From Microcella alkalica (GTDB lineage Bacteria; Actinomycetota; Actinomycetes; Actinomycetales; Microbacteriaceae): a stretch of DNA of 64,000 nt. A program made the position numbers and the translations under genes. The stretch covers positions 186,001-250,000 of the forward strand of contig NZ_JACGWX010000002.1 of assembly GCF_014137945.1 (NCBI RefSeq). Reading direction: 5' to 3'. The notes beneath the pieces are model-generated. The model ran no database searches, had not been told where the DNA came from, and saw only the letters and a list, made by a program, of their open reading frames with translations. This document shows, piece by piece, positions 26,045-34,151 of this stretch (the stretch's first letter is position 1; every line of letters starts with the position of its first letter).

Positions 26045-26809
26045 CTACGACGGCATGCCCGCGGGAAAGCCTTCGCTCGCGGCGACCGGCGATAGCGTGT
26101 CGTAATACTCGGCAAACCGAACGTCAGCGCCCCACACGGCCCAGAGCCGCTCGATCTGACCCGAGTTTGTGACATCTGCCGCGAGACCTTCGGCCGAACT
26201 GAGGGTCGCGACGCTACCCAGAGCCAGCGCAGTGGAGAGCACCCTTGCGTTCATCTCCGTGTAGATGGCCCGGTAGGTGGCGTGCTGCACGCTGGCGCCG
26301 ACCGCCACCGAGCCGTGGCCGCGCATGAGCGCGACGGATGACGCCCCCAGCGAGCCGGCGAGGCTCGCCCCCATCTTGCTGTTACGGATGAGCAGGTCCG
26401 TCTCGCCGAACTCGGCTCGCGTGTCGAACCTGGACACCCCCTCGGCGAGGAACCCCGCCGTGTGAATGACGGGCTCAAGGTCAACCTCGACGATCCCGAA
26501 CGGGATGACGGCCGGGGAATGGCTGTGGACGATTGCCATCACGTCGGGCCGCGCTCGGTAGATCTCGGCGTGCAGGAAGCGTTCGAGATACAGTCGCTCC
26601 CCCTGGCCCGCGCTGCCGTCCGCGCCGTGCAGCAAGATGTCGGCTGGCTCGACGAGTGCGGGGGCCTTGTTGCGGGACAGCAGAAAGTGGTCGGGAGCTG
26701 ATGCGGCTCTCGCGCTCACGTGGCCGAAGGCGTCGAGAACGCCGTGGCGGACCAGGATCCGGTTGGCGAGAGCGAGATCGTAGGCGAGCTCGAGGTCTGT
26801 TGCGGTCAT
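26045..26809 (-). CDS. Class II aldolase/adducin-family protein, candidate hydroxy-acid decarboxylase
   Basis: A 254-aa zinc-dependent class II aldolase fold. Metal ligands are visible in AIVHSHSPAV (two His) and in MRGHGSVAVG (third His region); the N-terminal LANRILVRHGVLDAFGHVSAR is family-typical. In phthalate-type operons such proteins decarboxylate dihydroxylated aromatic acids (3,4-dihydroxyphthalate 2-decarboxylase), so a decarboxylase role is likely here. It is the third gene of the leftward operon, 99 bp after the VOC gene; a stem-loop lies in that gap. The ribosome site (GGTAGG) is weak. Confidence 0.8.
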   Translation of the reverse strand: MTATDLELAYDLALANRILVRHGVLDAFGHVSARAASAPDHFLLSRNKAPALVEPADILLHGADGSAGQGERLYLERFLHAEIYRARPDVMAIVHSHSPAVIPFGIVEVDLEPVIHTAGFLAEGVSRFDTRAEFGETDLLIRNSKMGASLAGSLGASSVALMRGHGSVAVGASVQHATYRAIYTEMNARVLSTALALGSVATLSSAEGLAADVTNSGQIERLWAVWGADVRFAEYYDTLSPVAASEGFPAGMPS

Positions 26810-26854
26810 TGCTACCTACCCTTGGATGAGTGGTGGGAAACGCGCCGGAAGCGA

Positions 26855-26891
26855 CGAGAGGCCGCGCAGCGGCAACGCTGGCGGCCTCTCG
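26855..26891 (-). terminator. Stem-loop in the operon, attenuator or partial terminator
   Basis: CGAGAGGCCGC pairs with GCGGCCTCTCG (11 bp, perfect) around a 15-nt loop that itself holds a CAGC/GCTG stem. It lies between the VOC gene and the class II aldolase gene. There is no U-run on the minus strand. It could reduce expression of the aldolase gene relative to the first two genes. Confidence 0.5.
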
Positions 26892-26908
26892 CGCTCGCGG
26901 GTCAGGCG

Positions 26909-27478
26909 TCAGGCGTCAGGCCAGGAGTGGAACAGCTCGGTCCAGTTGGGGTGGCCGACCCCTGGGGCGCCGGCGACGCCGATCGAATACGCCGTGGCTT
27001 CGGGCTCGAAGGTGACGAGTTCGAGCTTGTGACCTTCCGGGCTCGTGAAGTATGCCGAAACGGCCTCGACCCCGCGGTGCTCGACCGGGCCGAATACGCC
27101 GATGCCGAGCCCGCGCAGGCGCTCGACGTTGTCGCGCAGGCCCTCGGCGGTGCAGCCGAAAGCCCAGTGCGGCCAGGAGTTGAAGTCGTCCTTGCCAACC
27201 TTCTGCACGCCATCCTGGGGCGACGCGAACTGCACGAGGGTGGTGCCGACGCGCATGAACACATGCTTCGAGCGGCCGAGCTCCGCATCGGCGTCGTTGT
27301 AGCCGGCGACGTAGTAGACCTCGCCGCCCAGCACCTCCTGGACGAACTTATACATGCGGTCCATGTCGAGCGCCGGCAGGGCGACGTGGTCGACGCCCGT
27401 GAAGCCGAACCGATTGTCGGTGCGGGCGAAGCGGGTGCCCGGGGCGGCGTCGTGGTTCTGGAGCGTGGATTCTGTCAT
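26909..27478 (-). CDS. VOC-superfamily protein (extradiol dioxygenase/glyoxalase-like)
   Basis: 189 aa built from paired beta-alpha-beta-beta-beta modules. A metal-binding His is expected in FTGVDHVALPALDMDRMYKF, another in SKHVFMRVG or WPHWAFGC, and the Glu in SPEGHKLELVTFEP. Family members include ring-cleaving dioxygenases and isomerases; in this setting ring cleavage or processing of a cleavage product is plausible. ATG 27478 overlaps the stop of the TAXI-like gene by 3 bp, so the two are coupled. Confidence 0.75.
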   Translation of the reverse strand: MTESTLQNHDAAPGTRFARTDNRFGFTGVDHVALPALDMDRMYKFVQEVLGGEVYYVAGYNDADAELGRSKHVFMRVGTTLVQFASPQDGVQKVGKDDFNSWPHWAFGCTAEGLRDNVERLRGLGIGVFGPVEHRGVEAVSAYFTSPEGHKLELVTFEPEATAYSIGVAGAPGVGHPNWTELFHSWPDA

Positions 27479-28425
27479 CGGTTTTCCTTCTCGTTGTTGT
27501 GGCGAACTTCCTCGTAATATGCGAGGGCCCCGGGGTGGAGGGGCAGGGACGTATCGGTCAGGGTCTCGAGGGTGAGGGGCGACGTCATGGCGCCGTGCGG
27601 TCCTTGGAAACGCGCGGTGATGTCGTCGGCCCGTTCGATGAGCGCGGCGGCGGTGAGGTAGGCGACCTCGTCGGGGAGGTCGTTGCGTGCGATCATCGCC
27701 CAACCGCTGAAGTCGACGGTCGCCACCGGCGCCTCCACGCCGCGGAATCTGCCCACGCTCACCGTGCCCCGCTGCATGCCGTCCCGTTCGAGCGCGTCGA
27801 GCACGTCGTCGTCGACGGGGAGGAAGGTCATGTCGTGGTCGTCCGTGATCTTCTTCCAACGGTGGGTCATCATCGCCTCGTCGAATACCGCGTCGAAGCG
27901 GGGGTCGACCGGGGTCGCATGGGGCGAGTTCATGTTCTTCGGGCGGTCGCTCAGGATTTCGCCGCCCCAGCGCTCGATATCGCCCGGCATGATGCCGTAG
28001 TGGGCGAGGATCTTCTCGACCACCCAGCCGGCCGGGTGCTTCATCTCTGGCGTCGGCATCGAGACCTTGAGCGGGTACTGCCGCTCGCGGATGTCATGAA
28101 GGCTGCGGATGCCCGTTTCGGTGCGCACCGCAAACATCAGGCGGTCATCGTGGGGGAACACCCCGATGACGCTGAGCGGGAGGGGCTCCGTGAAGGGTGC
28201 AATTCCCTTGATTGCGGCGTCGACGTACCAAATTGGTGTCGTGATGGCGAGGTCGTAGGTGCCGTCGGCGACGAGTCGCGGCGCCGCCATGCAGAATTCC
28301 CCGGGGTTGCCGGAGACGGCGGCCACGGTGGATCCGTCCGGGAGCTTGCTGTAGTAGCCGGCCATGCCGACCGCGACAAGCCCGCCGATGTCCATCCAGT
28401 TTTGGCCGGCGGCGAGAATTCTCAC
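27475..28425 (-). CDS. TAXI-type periplasmic-binding-fold protein without signal peptide
   Basis: 316 aa related to TRAP-TAXI solute receptors (NMT1-like). It starts directly with the first strand (MRILAAGQNWMDIGGLVAVG), so no export signal is present, and no TRAP membrane gene lies in the window. Conserved blocks shared with the paralog at 41622 are FPHDDRL, the HPAGWVVE segment, and DPRFDAVFDEAMMTHRWKKI. Start choice: GTG 28425 is the only standard start after the upstream stop; a GTAGGAG sequence lies 7 nt before an in-frame ATC at 28446, and an alignment to the paralog would favour a start there, but ATC starts are rare. First gene of the leftward operon. Function may be enzymatic (see findings). 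Confidence 0.7.
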   Translation of the reverse strand: MRILAAGQNWMDIGGLVAVGMAGYYSKLPDGSTVAAVSGNPGEFCMAAPRLVADGTYDLAITTPIWYVDAAIKGIAPFTEPLPLSVIGVFPHDDRLMFAVRTETGIRSLHDIRERQYPLKVSMPTPEMKHPAGWVVEKILAHYGIMPGDIERWGGEILSDRPKNMNSPHATPVDPRFDAVFDEAMMTHRWKKITDDHDMTFLPVDDDVLDALERDGMQRGTVSVGRFRGVEAPVATVDFSGWAMIARNDLPDEVAYLTAAALIERADDITARFQGPHGAMTSPLTLETLTDTSLPLHPGALAYYEEVRHNNEKENR

Positions 28426-28493
28426 GTGTCGGGGAGTCGTATTGATGTCGTGCTCCTACTCTCACTCTGGTGCAGAGAGCGAAGACCGGCTAC

Positions 28494-28526
28494 TCTGCCT
28501 GTCAGAATATAATTCTCCGAGGCAGA
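28494..28526. promoter_or_regulatory. 33-bp palindromic operator candidate
   Basis: Outer arms TCTGCCT/AGGCAGA and inner arms AGAAT/ATTCT are perfectly complementary around the centre ATA (28509-28511); only two 3-nt gaps (gtc/ccg) interrupt pairing. It covers the -10 box and half the spacer of the leftward promoter. Size and position suit a dimer or tetramer of an IclR-type regulator. Confidence 0.7.
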
Positions 28527-28534
28527 TAAGTCAA
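28506..28534 (-). promoter_or_regulatory. Sigma-70 promoter of the leftward catabolic operon
   Basis: On the minus strand TTGACT (28534-28529), a 17-bp spacer and TATATT (28511-28506) form a near-consensus promoter. Transcription would start near 28499, 73 bp before GTG 28425. The overlapping palindrome implies repression or close control. Confidence 0.75.
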
Positions 28535-28565
28535 GCACTGGCATCACCGCATTCTGATGTGTAGA

Positions 28566-28600
28566 GTCTTATTCTGTAAGACAGACAATCAGAACTTCTG
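28566..28600. promoter_or_regulatory. Operator-like dyads upstream of the Rieske operon
   Basis: GTCTTA-TTCTG-TAAGAC (28566-28582) is a perfect 6-bp dyad, overlapped by TCTGT-AAG-ACAGA. A second palindrome, CAGAA-C-TTCTG, spans 28590-28600. The CAGAA/TTCTG half-site matches the 33-bp palindrome next door and the site at 36334. No equally good sigma-70 promoter could be assigned to the rightward operon. Confidence 0.6.
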
Positions 28601-28642
28601 GACTGCAGCCCAGCATCCGGGGACTACCCCAGTGGAGAACGT

Positions 28643-30046
28643 ATGGACACCATTCAACAGGTCTTGGCCGACGTGCGGCGCGGGATGATTCCGGCCCACA
28701 TCTACAACGATGCCGAGATTTTCGAGCTCGAGAAGGAACGGCTCTTCTCGCGCGCCTGGATGTTTGTGGGCCACGAATCCGAGATTCCTCAGCCCGGGGA
28801 CTACGTCGTGCGACGGGTCCTGGAGGACTCGTTCATCATTTCGCGCGACGAGCAGGGAACCATTCGCGCACTGTTCAACATGTGCCTGCACCGCGGAATG
28901 CAGGTGTGCCGGGCCGAGATGGGCAACGCCTCCCACTTCCGGTGCCCGTACCACGGCTGGTCCTACCGGAACGACGGCCGCATCATCGGCCTGCCATTTC
29001 ACAAGGAGGCCTACGGCGGCGAAGAGGGGTTTGCTCGCAAGGGTGCGACGCTCCTGCCGGCCCCGAACCTCGCCAACTACAACGGGCTGCTCTTCGTGAA
29101 CATGGACCCGGACGCAATGCCGCTCGACGAGTACCTCGGCGACTTCAAGTTCTACCTGGACTACTACACCAAGCAGAGCGCCTCGGGCATCGAGCTCCGC
29201 GGCCCCCAGCGCTGGCGCATCAAGGCGAACTGGAAGATCGGGGTCGAGAACTTTGCGGGCGACATGTACCACACGCCGCAAACCCACACCTCCGTCGTCG
29301 AGATCGGCCTGTTCCGCGAACCGAAGGCCGAGAAGCGCAAGGACGGCATGACGTACTGGGCGGGCCGCGGCGGCGGCACGACCTACAAGTTGCCACCCGG
29401 CGACCTGGAGGAGCGGCTGGCCTACATCGGCTACCCGCCCGAGATGATCGAGAGGATGAAGCAGCTGTGGTCGACGGACCAGTTGCAGCTGATCGGCGAG
29501 GACGCCTTCATGATCTCGGCCGCCTCGCTCTTCCCGAACATGAGCTTCGTGCACAACTGGCCGAAGGTCGAGGAGGAGGGCGATGAGGTCGTCCCCTTCA
29601 TCTCGCTCCGCATGTGGCAGCCGGTGAGCGAAAACGAGACCGAGGTCATGTCGTGGTTCGCCGTCGACGCGGAAGCGCCGGAAGAGTTCAAGGAGCTCTC
29701 GTACAAGGCATACCTGATGTGCTTCGGCTCGACGGGGATGTTCGAGCAGGACGACGTCGAGAACTGGGTGTCGCTTACCAACACGGCGAAGGGCTCGATG
29801 GCGCGGCGGCTGCTGCTGAACAGCCGGATGGGCATGCTCAACGACGGCACCCCGGTGGTCCCCGCCCTCACCCGTGAGGAGTTTTCGGGGGCGGGGAGCG
29901 CCTATGTCGGCTACAGCGAGCACAACCAGAGGAACTTCCTCCAGGAGTGGGCGGACCATCTCGAGAAGCCGCCCGTCGTCGCTCCCTCCCATGCCGTCGG
30001 CATCACCAACGGCCAACTCGACCAGTACAGCTCGAAGGGAGCATGA
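28643..30046 (+). CDS. Rieske ring-hydroxylating dioxygenase, alpha subunit
   Basis: Catalytic subunit that activates O2 at a mononuclear iron to cis-dihydroxylate an aromatic ring. The 467 aa contain the Rieske 2Fe-2S site C81-x-H83 (CLHRG) and C101-x2-H104 (CPYHGW), and the iron site in ENFAGDMYHTPQTH with the bridging Asp and two His. The length and the separate beta subunit, 3Fe-4S ferredoxin and reductase downstream make it a three-component system like phthalate 3,4-dioxygenase of actinobacteria. The substrate is not readable from sequence. A GGAG ribosome site precedes ATG 28643. Confidence 0.93.
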   Translation: MDTIQQVLADVRRGMIPAHIYNDAEIFELEKERLFSRAWMFVGHESEIPQPGDYVVRRVLEDSFIISRDEQGTIRALFNMCLHRGMQVCRAEMGNASHFRCPYHGWSYRNDGRIIGLPFHKEAYGGEEGFARKGATLLPAPNLANYNGLLFVNMDPDAMPLDEYLGDFKFYLDYYTKQSASGIELRGPQRWRIKANWKIGVENFAGDMYHTPQTHTSVVEIGLFREPKAEKRKDGMTYWAGRGGGTTYKLPPGDLEERLAYIGYPPEMIERMKQLWSTDQLQLIGEDAFMISAASLFPNMSFVHNWPKVEEEGDEVVPFISLRMWQPVSENETEVMSWFAVDAEAPEEFKELSYKAYLMCFGSTGMFEQDDVENWVSLTNTAKGSMARRLLLNSRMGMLNDGTPVVPALTREEFSGAGSAYVGYSEHNQRNFLQEWADHLEKPPVVAPSHAVGITNGQLDQYSSKGA

Positions 30047-30630
30047 TGGCGCAGCTTCGACCGCACGCAAACTCTTCCCCGCTCGCTCGGCACGCCCCCA
30101 CCACGATGCGCACAGGCGAGGCGCTGTCGTTTAGCGACGAGCTGCACCTCGAGGCGCACCGGTGGCTGGTCAACGAGTCGTATCTGCTCGACGCGCAGGA
30201 TTACGGCACCTGGCTGGAATCGATCGCGCACGACGTGCACTACTTCATGCCCGTGCGGGTCACCACCGCCCTCGGGGCGGGCTACAGCACGTCGCCCGGC
30301 ATGGCCCACTGGGACGAGAACCGGTACTCACTCGAACGGCGGGTCGCCCGGTTCCAGACCGAGCACGCCTGGACCGAGGACCCGCCCTCGCGGCTGCGCC
30401 ACTTCATCACCAATGTCCGCACCTTCCGCACCGACGTCGAGAACGAGATTGCGGTCGACTCGGCCGTGCTCCTGTTTCGAAGCCGAGGCGATGTCAACGA
30501 GCCCTCGCTCATCTCCGCGGGCCGCGACGACCTGCTGCGCAAGGTAGACGGCCGCTGGATGCTCGCGCGTCGCCACATCCTCGTCGACGAGTCGGTGCTG
30601 CGCACGCAGAACCTGGCGATCTTCCTATGA
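30046..30630 (+). CDS. Ring-hydroxylating dioxygenase, beta subunit
   Basis: Structural subunit (194 aa) with the SnoaL/NTF2-like fold of dioxygenase small subunits. Visible are EAHRWLVNESYLLDAQDYGTW, the acidic VHYFMPVRVT strand, WTEDPPSRLRHFITNVR and LLRKVDGRWMLARRHILVDE (family hallmarks). It probably assembles as alpha3beta3. ATG 30046 overlaps the alpha stop (TGATG) and lies 7 nt after AAGGGAGC; an ATG one codon earlier is possible. Confidence 0.92.
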   Translation: MAQLRPHANSSPLARHAPTTMRTGEALSFSDELHLEAHRWLVNESYLLDAQDYGTWLESIAHDVHYFMPVRVTTALGAGYSTSPGMAHWDENRYSLERRVARFQTEHAWTEDPPSRLRHFITNVRTFRTDVENEIAVDSAVLLFRSRGDVNEPSLISAGRDDLLRKVDGRWMLARRHILVDESVLRTQNLAIFL

Positions 30631-30971
30631 GTCTCGAATGGGAGGGCGAGGCCGTCGACCGCGACGCCGCGCGCAGGGCCGCCCAGGAGCGGGAACGGCT
30701 GCTCGCGGGCCAGGTCGGCGACCCGATCACGATCGCGAATGAGTTCGCCGAGATCACGGTGCGCCGCGTGGAGACGCGCAACGGCTCGCGCCTGCTGATC
30801 GACGCGCCGCGGGCCGGCCAATGGGTTGCCATCGACCCGATCGAGCTGGAGGCGCTCACCTGGCAGACCCCGGATACGTTCTCGGCGATGATCGCGCGGC
30901 CCTTCGAGCCGCTGTTCGTCGAGGGCGCCGGCACGTATGACGCCGAGGTCTCCGGCGTCGACAACCACTGA
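30627..30971 (+). CDS. Hypothetical protein within the dioxygenase operon
   Basis: 114 residues of unknown function, not recognised. It has an acidic/basic N-terminal helix (VDRDAARRAAQERERLLAGQ) and a beta-rich remainder including ITVRRVETRNGSRLLID, GQWVAIDPIELEALTW and PFEPLFVEG. No cysteine cluster, signal peptide or membrane segment. It is tightly coupled (ATGA with the beta subunit, 11 bp to ferredoxin), so it is likely part of, or an assembly helper for, the oxygenase. Confidence 0.7.
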   Translation: MSLEWEGEAVDRDAARRAAQERERLLAGQVGDPITIANEFAEITVRRVETRNGSRLLIDAPRAGQWVAIDPIELEALTWQTPDTFSAMIARPFEPLFVEGAGTYDAEVSGVDNH

Positions 30972-30982
30972 GGGGAGATGAC

Positions 30983-31180
30983 ATGGCGATCGTCACAGCG
31001 AACCTGTCACTGTGTCAGGGCTACGCCAACTGCGTCGTCGCCGCCGACGACTATTTCGACATCGACGACGACGGGCTCGTGGTGCTGCTGAAGACCGACG
31101 TGCCCGACGATCAGCGCGAGCGCGTCGAAGCGGCCGCGCGGTCGTGCCCAGTCTCGGCGCTGCGAGTGACGGACGCGTGA
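30983..31180 (+). CDS. [3Fe-4S] ferredoxin
   Basis: 65-aa electron carrier. The motif C11-x5-C17 followed by SCPVSAL gives three cysteines with Gln/Gly in the second position of the usual CxxC, as in 3Fe-4S ferredoxins serving actinobacterial oxygenases and P450s. It passes electrons from the reductase encoded next to the Rieske centre. A GGGGAG ribosome site precedes ATG 30983. It overlaps the reductase gene by 1 bp. Confidence 0.93.
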   Translation: MAIVTANLSLCQGYANCVVAADDYFDIDDDGLVVLLKTDVPDDQRERVEAAARSCPVSALRVTDA

Positions 31181-32457
31181 TGGCAGACACGCGCGCATCC
31201 CGGCCGGCCCACCCTGACGACCGCGGTGCCGGCGTGGTGATCGTCGGCGCCTCCGTCGCCGGGGTGCGCACCGCGCAGGCGCTGCGGGCGGAGGGCTATG
31301 CCGGCACGATCACGATGCTCGACGCGGAGTCGGCCGAGCCCTACGACAAGCCGCCCCTGTCGAAGAACCTGCTCACGGGCGCGGCCTCCGCCGACGACGT
31401 GCGCCTGTTCGGCGAGGGAGAGGCGCACGAGCTCGAGATCGACCTGCGGCTCGGGGTACGTGCCGTTTCGCTCGACCTTGGAGCGCGCACCGTCGTGTGC
31501 GAGTCCGGTGAGCGGTTCCCGTTTTCGCAGCTCGTGATCGCCTCGGGCGCTCGCGCCCGCAGACCCGCCTGGGCGAGTCTCACCGGCGTGTTCACCCTCA
31601 GGTCGATGGCGGACGCTGCGGCCATCCGTGAGCGGCTGGTACCCGGGTCGACCGTGGCGATCGTGGGCGCCGGGTTCATCGGCGCGGAGCTGGCGTCGGC
31701 CGCGCAGGCGGCCGGGGTGCAGGCGACCCTGATCGATCCTCTCGCCACGCCGTTGGCCCGCATCCTGGGCAGCGAGGTGGGGGCCCTCCTCGCCGACTGG
31801 CACCGCTCGAAGGTCGCCACCGAGTTTGGTGTGGGCGTCACGGACGTATCACCGGAAGCTGGCTCGCTGAGGGTCACGCTCAGCGATGGCCGGCGCCTGA
31901 ACGCCGACACCGTGCTCGTGGGAATCGGGGTGGAGCTCAACGTGGAGTGGCTCCTCGATTCCCCGATTCATCTCGACGGCGGGGTGCTCTGCGATGCGTC
32001 CGGGCGCGCGCTCGACGCGTGGGGTGACCCCGTGCCAGACGTGTTTGCGGTCGGGGATGTTTCGCGCTGGTTCGCGCCCGGCCGCGGTGCCCACGTTCGG
32101 GTGGAGCACTGGACGAACGCCGTCGAACAGTCTCAGGTGGTCGCGCGCGCCGTGGTCGACCCGGGGGGCGCAGCCGCCCACCATCCGTCGTTCGCCGTGT
32201 GGAGCGACCAGTTCGGTTCGAAGATCCAGATGTCTGGGTACACCCAGGCGGAGGACGTCGTCGTCGTGATCGACGGCGAGCGCTGGGTTGCTCTCTACGC
32301 GGATGGCGGCTCGCTGGTCGGGGTCGTCACCGTCAACTGGCCCCGTCTGCAGATGCTCGCGCGGCGCACGATCGCCAGCGGGGGCACCAGGGATGTCATG
32401 GTTGAGCAGGCCCAGGCGCTCCGCGAGCATGCCGCAGCGGCCCGGCCTGGTGGTTGA
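31180..32457 (+). CDS. NAD(P)H:ferredoxin reductase, FAD-dependent
   Basis: 425-aa reductase of the rubredoxin/ferredoxin reductase (BphA4-like) family. FAD-binding GxGxxG variant VIVGASVAGVRTAQAL near residue 22; EPYDKPPLSKNLLTG, a family hallmark; NAD-binding VAIVGAGFIGAELA near 160; FAVGDVSRW near 290, which contacts FAD. It feeds the 3Fe-4S ferredoxin. ATG 31180 overlaps the ferredoxin stop. Last electron-transfer gene of the dioxygenase system. Confidence 0.94.
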   Translation: MADTRASRPAHPDDRGAGVVIVGASVAGVRTAQALRAEGYAGTITMLDAESAEPYDKPPLSKNLLTGAASADDVRLFGEGEAHELEIDLRLGVRAVSLDLGARTVVCESGERFPFSQLVIASGARARRPAWASLTGVFTLRSMADAAAIRERLVPGSTVAIVGAGFIGAELASAAQAAGVQATLIDPLATPLARILGSEVGALLADWHRSKVATEFGVGVTDVSPEAGSLRVTLSDGRRLNADTVLVGIGVELNVEWLLDSPIHLDGGVLCDASGRALDAWGDPVPDVFAVGDVSRWFAPGRGAHVRVEHWTNAVEQSQVVARAVVDPGGAAAHHPSFAVWSDQFGSKIQMSGYTQAEDVVVVIDGERWVALYADGGSLVGVVTVNWPRLQMLARRTIASGGTRDVMVEQAQALREHAAAARPGG

Positions 32458-32485
32458 ACGATGAGCGGTAAGGTACGTTTCTGTT

Positions 32486-33277
32486 GTGCAGAACCTGAAC
32501 ATGGGCCAGACGCCCGAGGCCGGCCCGCCTCCGCAGTACCCCATCGAGTCCGTCGACAACGCGCTGAAGATTCTGCTGCTCTTCGGGGAGAACACCGAGC
32601 TGCGGCTCACCGACGTGCGACAGTATCTGGGCGTCGCGTCCTCGACCGCGCACCGGCTGCTGGCCATGCTGCAGTGGCGCGGCTTCGTCAGACAGGACCC
32701 CACGTTAAAGGTGTACCGTCCGGGACCCGCGCTCACGACCATCGCGTTCTCGATTCTGCAGAAAATGGATGTGCCGCGCATCGCGAAACCGGTGCTCGAC
32801 GAACTCACGGAACGGCTCGGCGAAACCGTGCACCTCGGATCGCTCGACGGCGGGCGGGTTCGCTTCCTTGCCGTGGCCGAACCGGCCGCGGCCGTGCGAG
32901 TGGCGTCGCGCCTCGGCAAGCAGATCCCCGCGCACACCACCTCGACCGGCAAGGTGCTCCTCGCCTCACTCTCCGCGGAGGAGCTGTACCGCCTCTACCC
33001 AAACGAAGACTTGCCGCCGGTAACGGAACGTTCAATCGTGTCGCGAGCGGAGCTGCTGCGACAGATCGAGCGGGTGCGCATCGACGGCTTCGCCGTCAAT
33101 CGCGAGGAGAGCGAGGAGGGTGTGGGCTCCGTCGCGGTGGCGCTGCCGTTCACCGGCAACGGCCACTACGCGCTGAACATGGCCGCACCAATCCACCGGC
33201 TCCCAGCCGGCAAGGTGAAATCGGTCGCCGCCGAACTCAAGGCGGCCGCGGAGCGGCTGACGCAACTCCTCTCCTGA
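32486..33277 (+). CDS. IclR-family transcriptional regulator
   Basis: 263-aa regulator with an intact N-terminal winged helix (IESVDNALKILLLFGEN, LRLTDVRQYLGVASSTAHRLLAML) and effector domain (GETVHLGSLDGGRVRFLAV, IPAHTTSTGKVLLASL). IclR proteins bind short palindromes and respond to pathway acids. It lies 28 bp after the reductase gene, in the same direction, and is the obvious candidate to bind the TTCTG/CAGAA dyads at 28494-28600 and 36334. Starts at GTG 32486. Confidence 0.92.
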   Translation: MQNLNMGQTPEAGPPPQYPIESVDNALKILLLFGENTELRLTDVRQYLGVASSTAHRLLAMLQWRGFVRQDPTLKVYRPGPALTTIAFSILQKMDVPRIAKPVLDELTERLGETVHLGSLDGGRVRFLAVAEPAAAVRVASRLGKQIPAHTTSTGKVLLASLSAEELYRLYPNEDLPPVTERSIVSRAELLRQIERVRIDGFAVNREESEEGVGSVAVALPFTGNGHYALNMAAPIHRLPAGKVKSVAAELKAAAERLTQLLS

Positions 33278-33293
33278 ACAGGAAGGCACCCCG

Positions 33294-34139
33294 GTGGTAG
33301 CGCGCCAGATCAACGATCGCATCCCGCTTCGCAACGGCCACTCGATTCCCCCGCTCGGGTTTGGTACCTGGCCGCTGCTCGGCCCGGAGTGCGCCGACGC
33401 GGTGGCACATGCGATCCGGTGCGGGTACCGCATGATCGACACGTCGTTCAAGTACGGCAATGAAGCGGCCGTCGGCGAAGGCATCCGCAACTCCGGCGTG
33501 GACCGCTCGGAGATCTTCATCGCCAGCAAGTTCAACAAGGAGTCACACAGTGTCGACGGCGTGCTCCGCGCGTTCGACGACAGCACCCGGCGGCTTAAGG
33601 TCGACCACCTCGACCTCTTTCTCATTCACTGGCCGGTGCCATGGCTCGACCGCTACGTGGACGCGTGGCGCGGACTCGTGCGCCTGCTGGAGGAGAAGCG
33701 AGTAAGCGCGATCGGTGTGTCGAACTTCAAGCCCGCGCACCTGCAGCGGATCGTCGATGCAACCGGGGTGGTGCCCGACGTCAATCAGATCCAGCTCAGC
33801 CCCGACATCGCGCGGGTTGGCCCGCGGGCGGCACACGAGCGCCTCGGCACGGTCACGGTCGCGTGGAGCCCGACCGGCCGAGGGGACGACCTGCGCCAAC
33901 ACCCTGTCGTCGTCGACGCCGCGCAACGGTACGGTCGCTCGCCAACGCAGATCATCCTGCGCTGGCACGTTCAGTCGGGCATCGTGCCGATCCCGCGCTC
34001 CTCCAACCCGGGGCGCATCGCCGAGAACGCCGACATCTTCGGGTTCGAGCTCGACGACGACGCGATGGCGCGGCTGAATTCCCTCGACCAGGGGGAGGGC
34101 GCGGCGCGCGACTCCGACTCCCCGGCGAACGGGCACTGA
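33294..34139 (+). CDS. Aldo/keto reductase
   Basis: 281-aa NADPH-dependent carbonyl reductase with a TIM-barrel fold. The catalytic tetrad is visible: Asp in MIDTSFKYGNE together with the Tyr, Lys in FIASKFNKE, and His in LFLIHWPVPW. The NADP phosphate site is in IPIPRSSNPGRIAEN. It probably reduces an aldehyde or ketone made during ring degradation. AGGAAGG lies 6 nt before GTG 33294, 16 bp after the IclR gene. Confidence 0.92.
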   Translation: MVARQINDRIPLRNGHSIPPLGFGTWPLLGPECADAVAHAIRCGYRMIDTSFKYGNEAAVGEGIRNSGVDRSEIFIASKFNKESHSVDGVLRAFDDSTRRLKVDHLDLFLIHWPVPWLDRYVDAWRGLVRLLEEKRVSAIGVSNFKPAHLQRIVDATGVVPDVNQIQLSPDIARVGPRAAHERLGTVTVAWSPTGRGDDLRQHPVVVDAAQRYGRSPTQIILRWHVQSGIVPIPRSSNPGRIAENADIFGFELDDDAMARLNSLDQGEGAARDSDSPANGH

Positions 34140-34151
34140 AGGGCGAAACGA

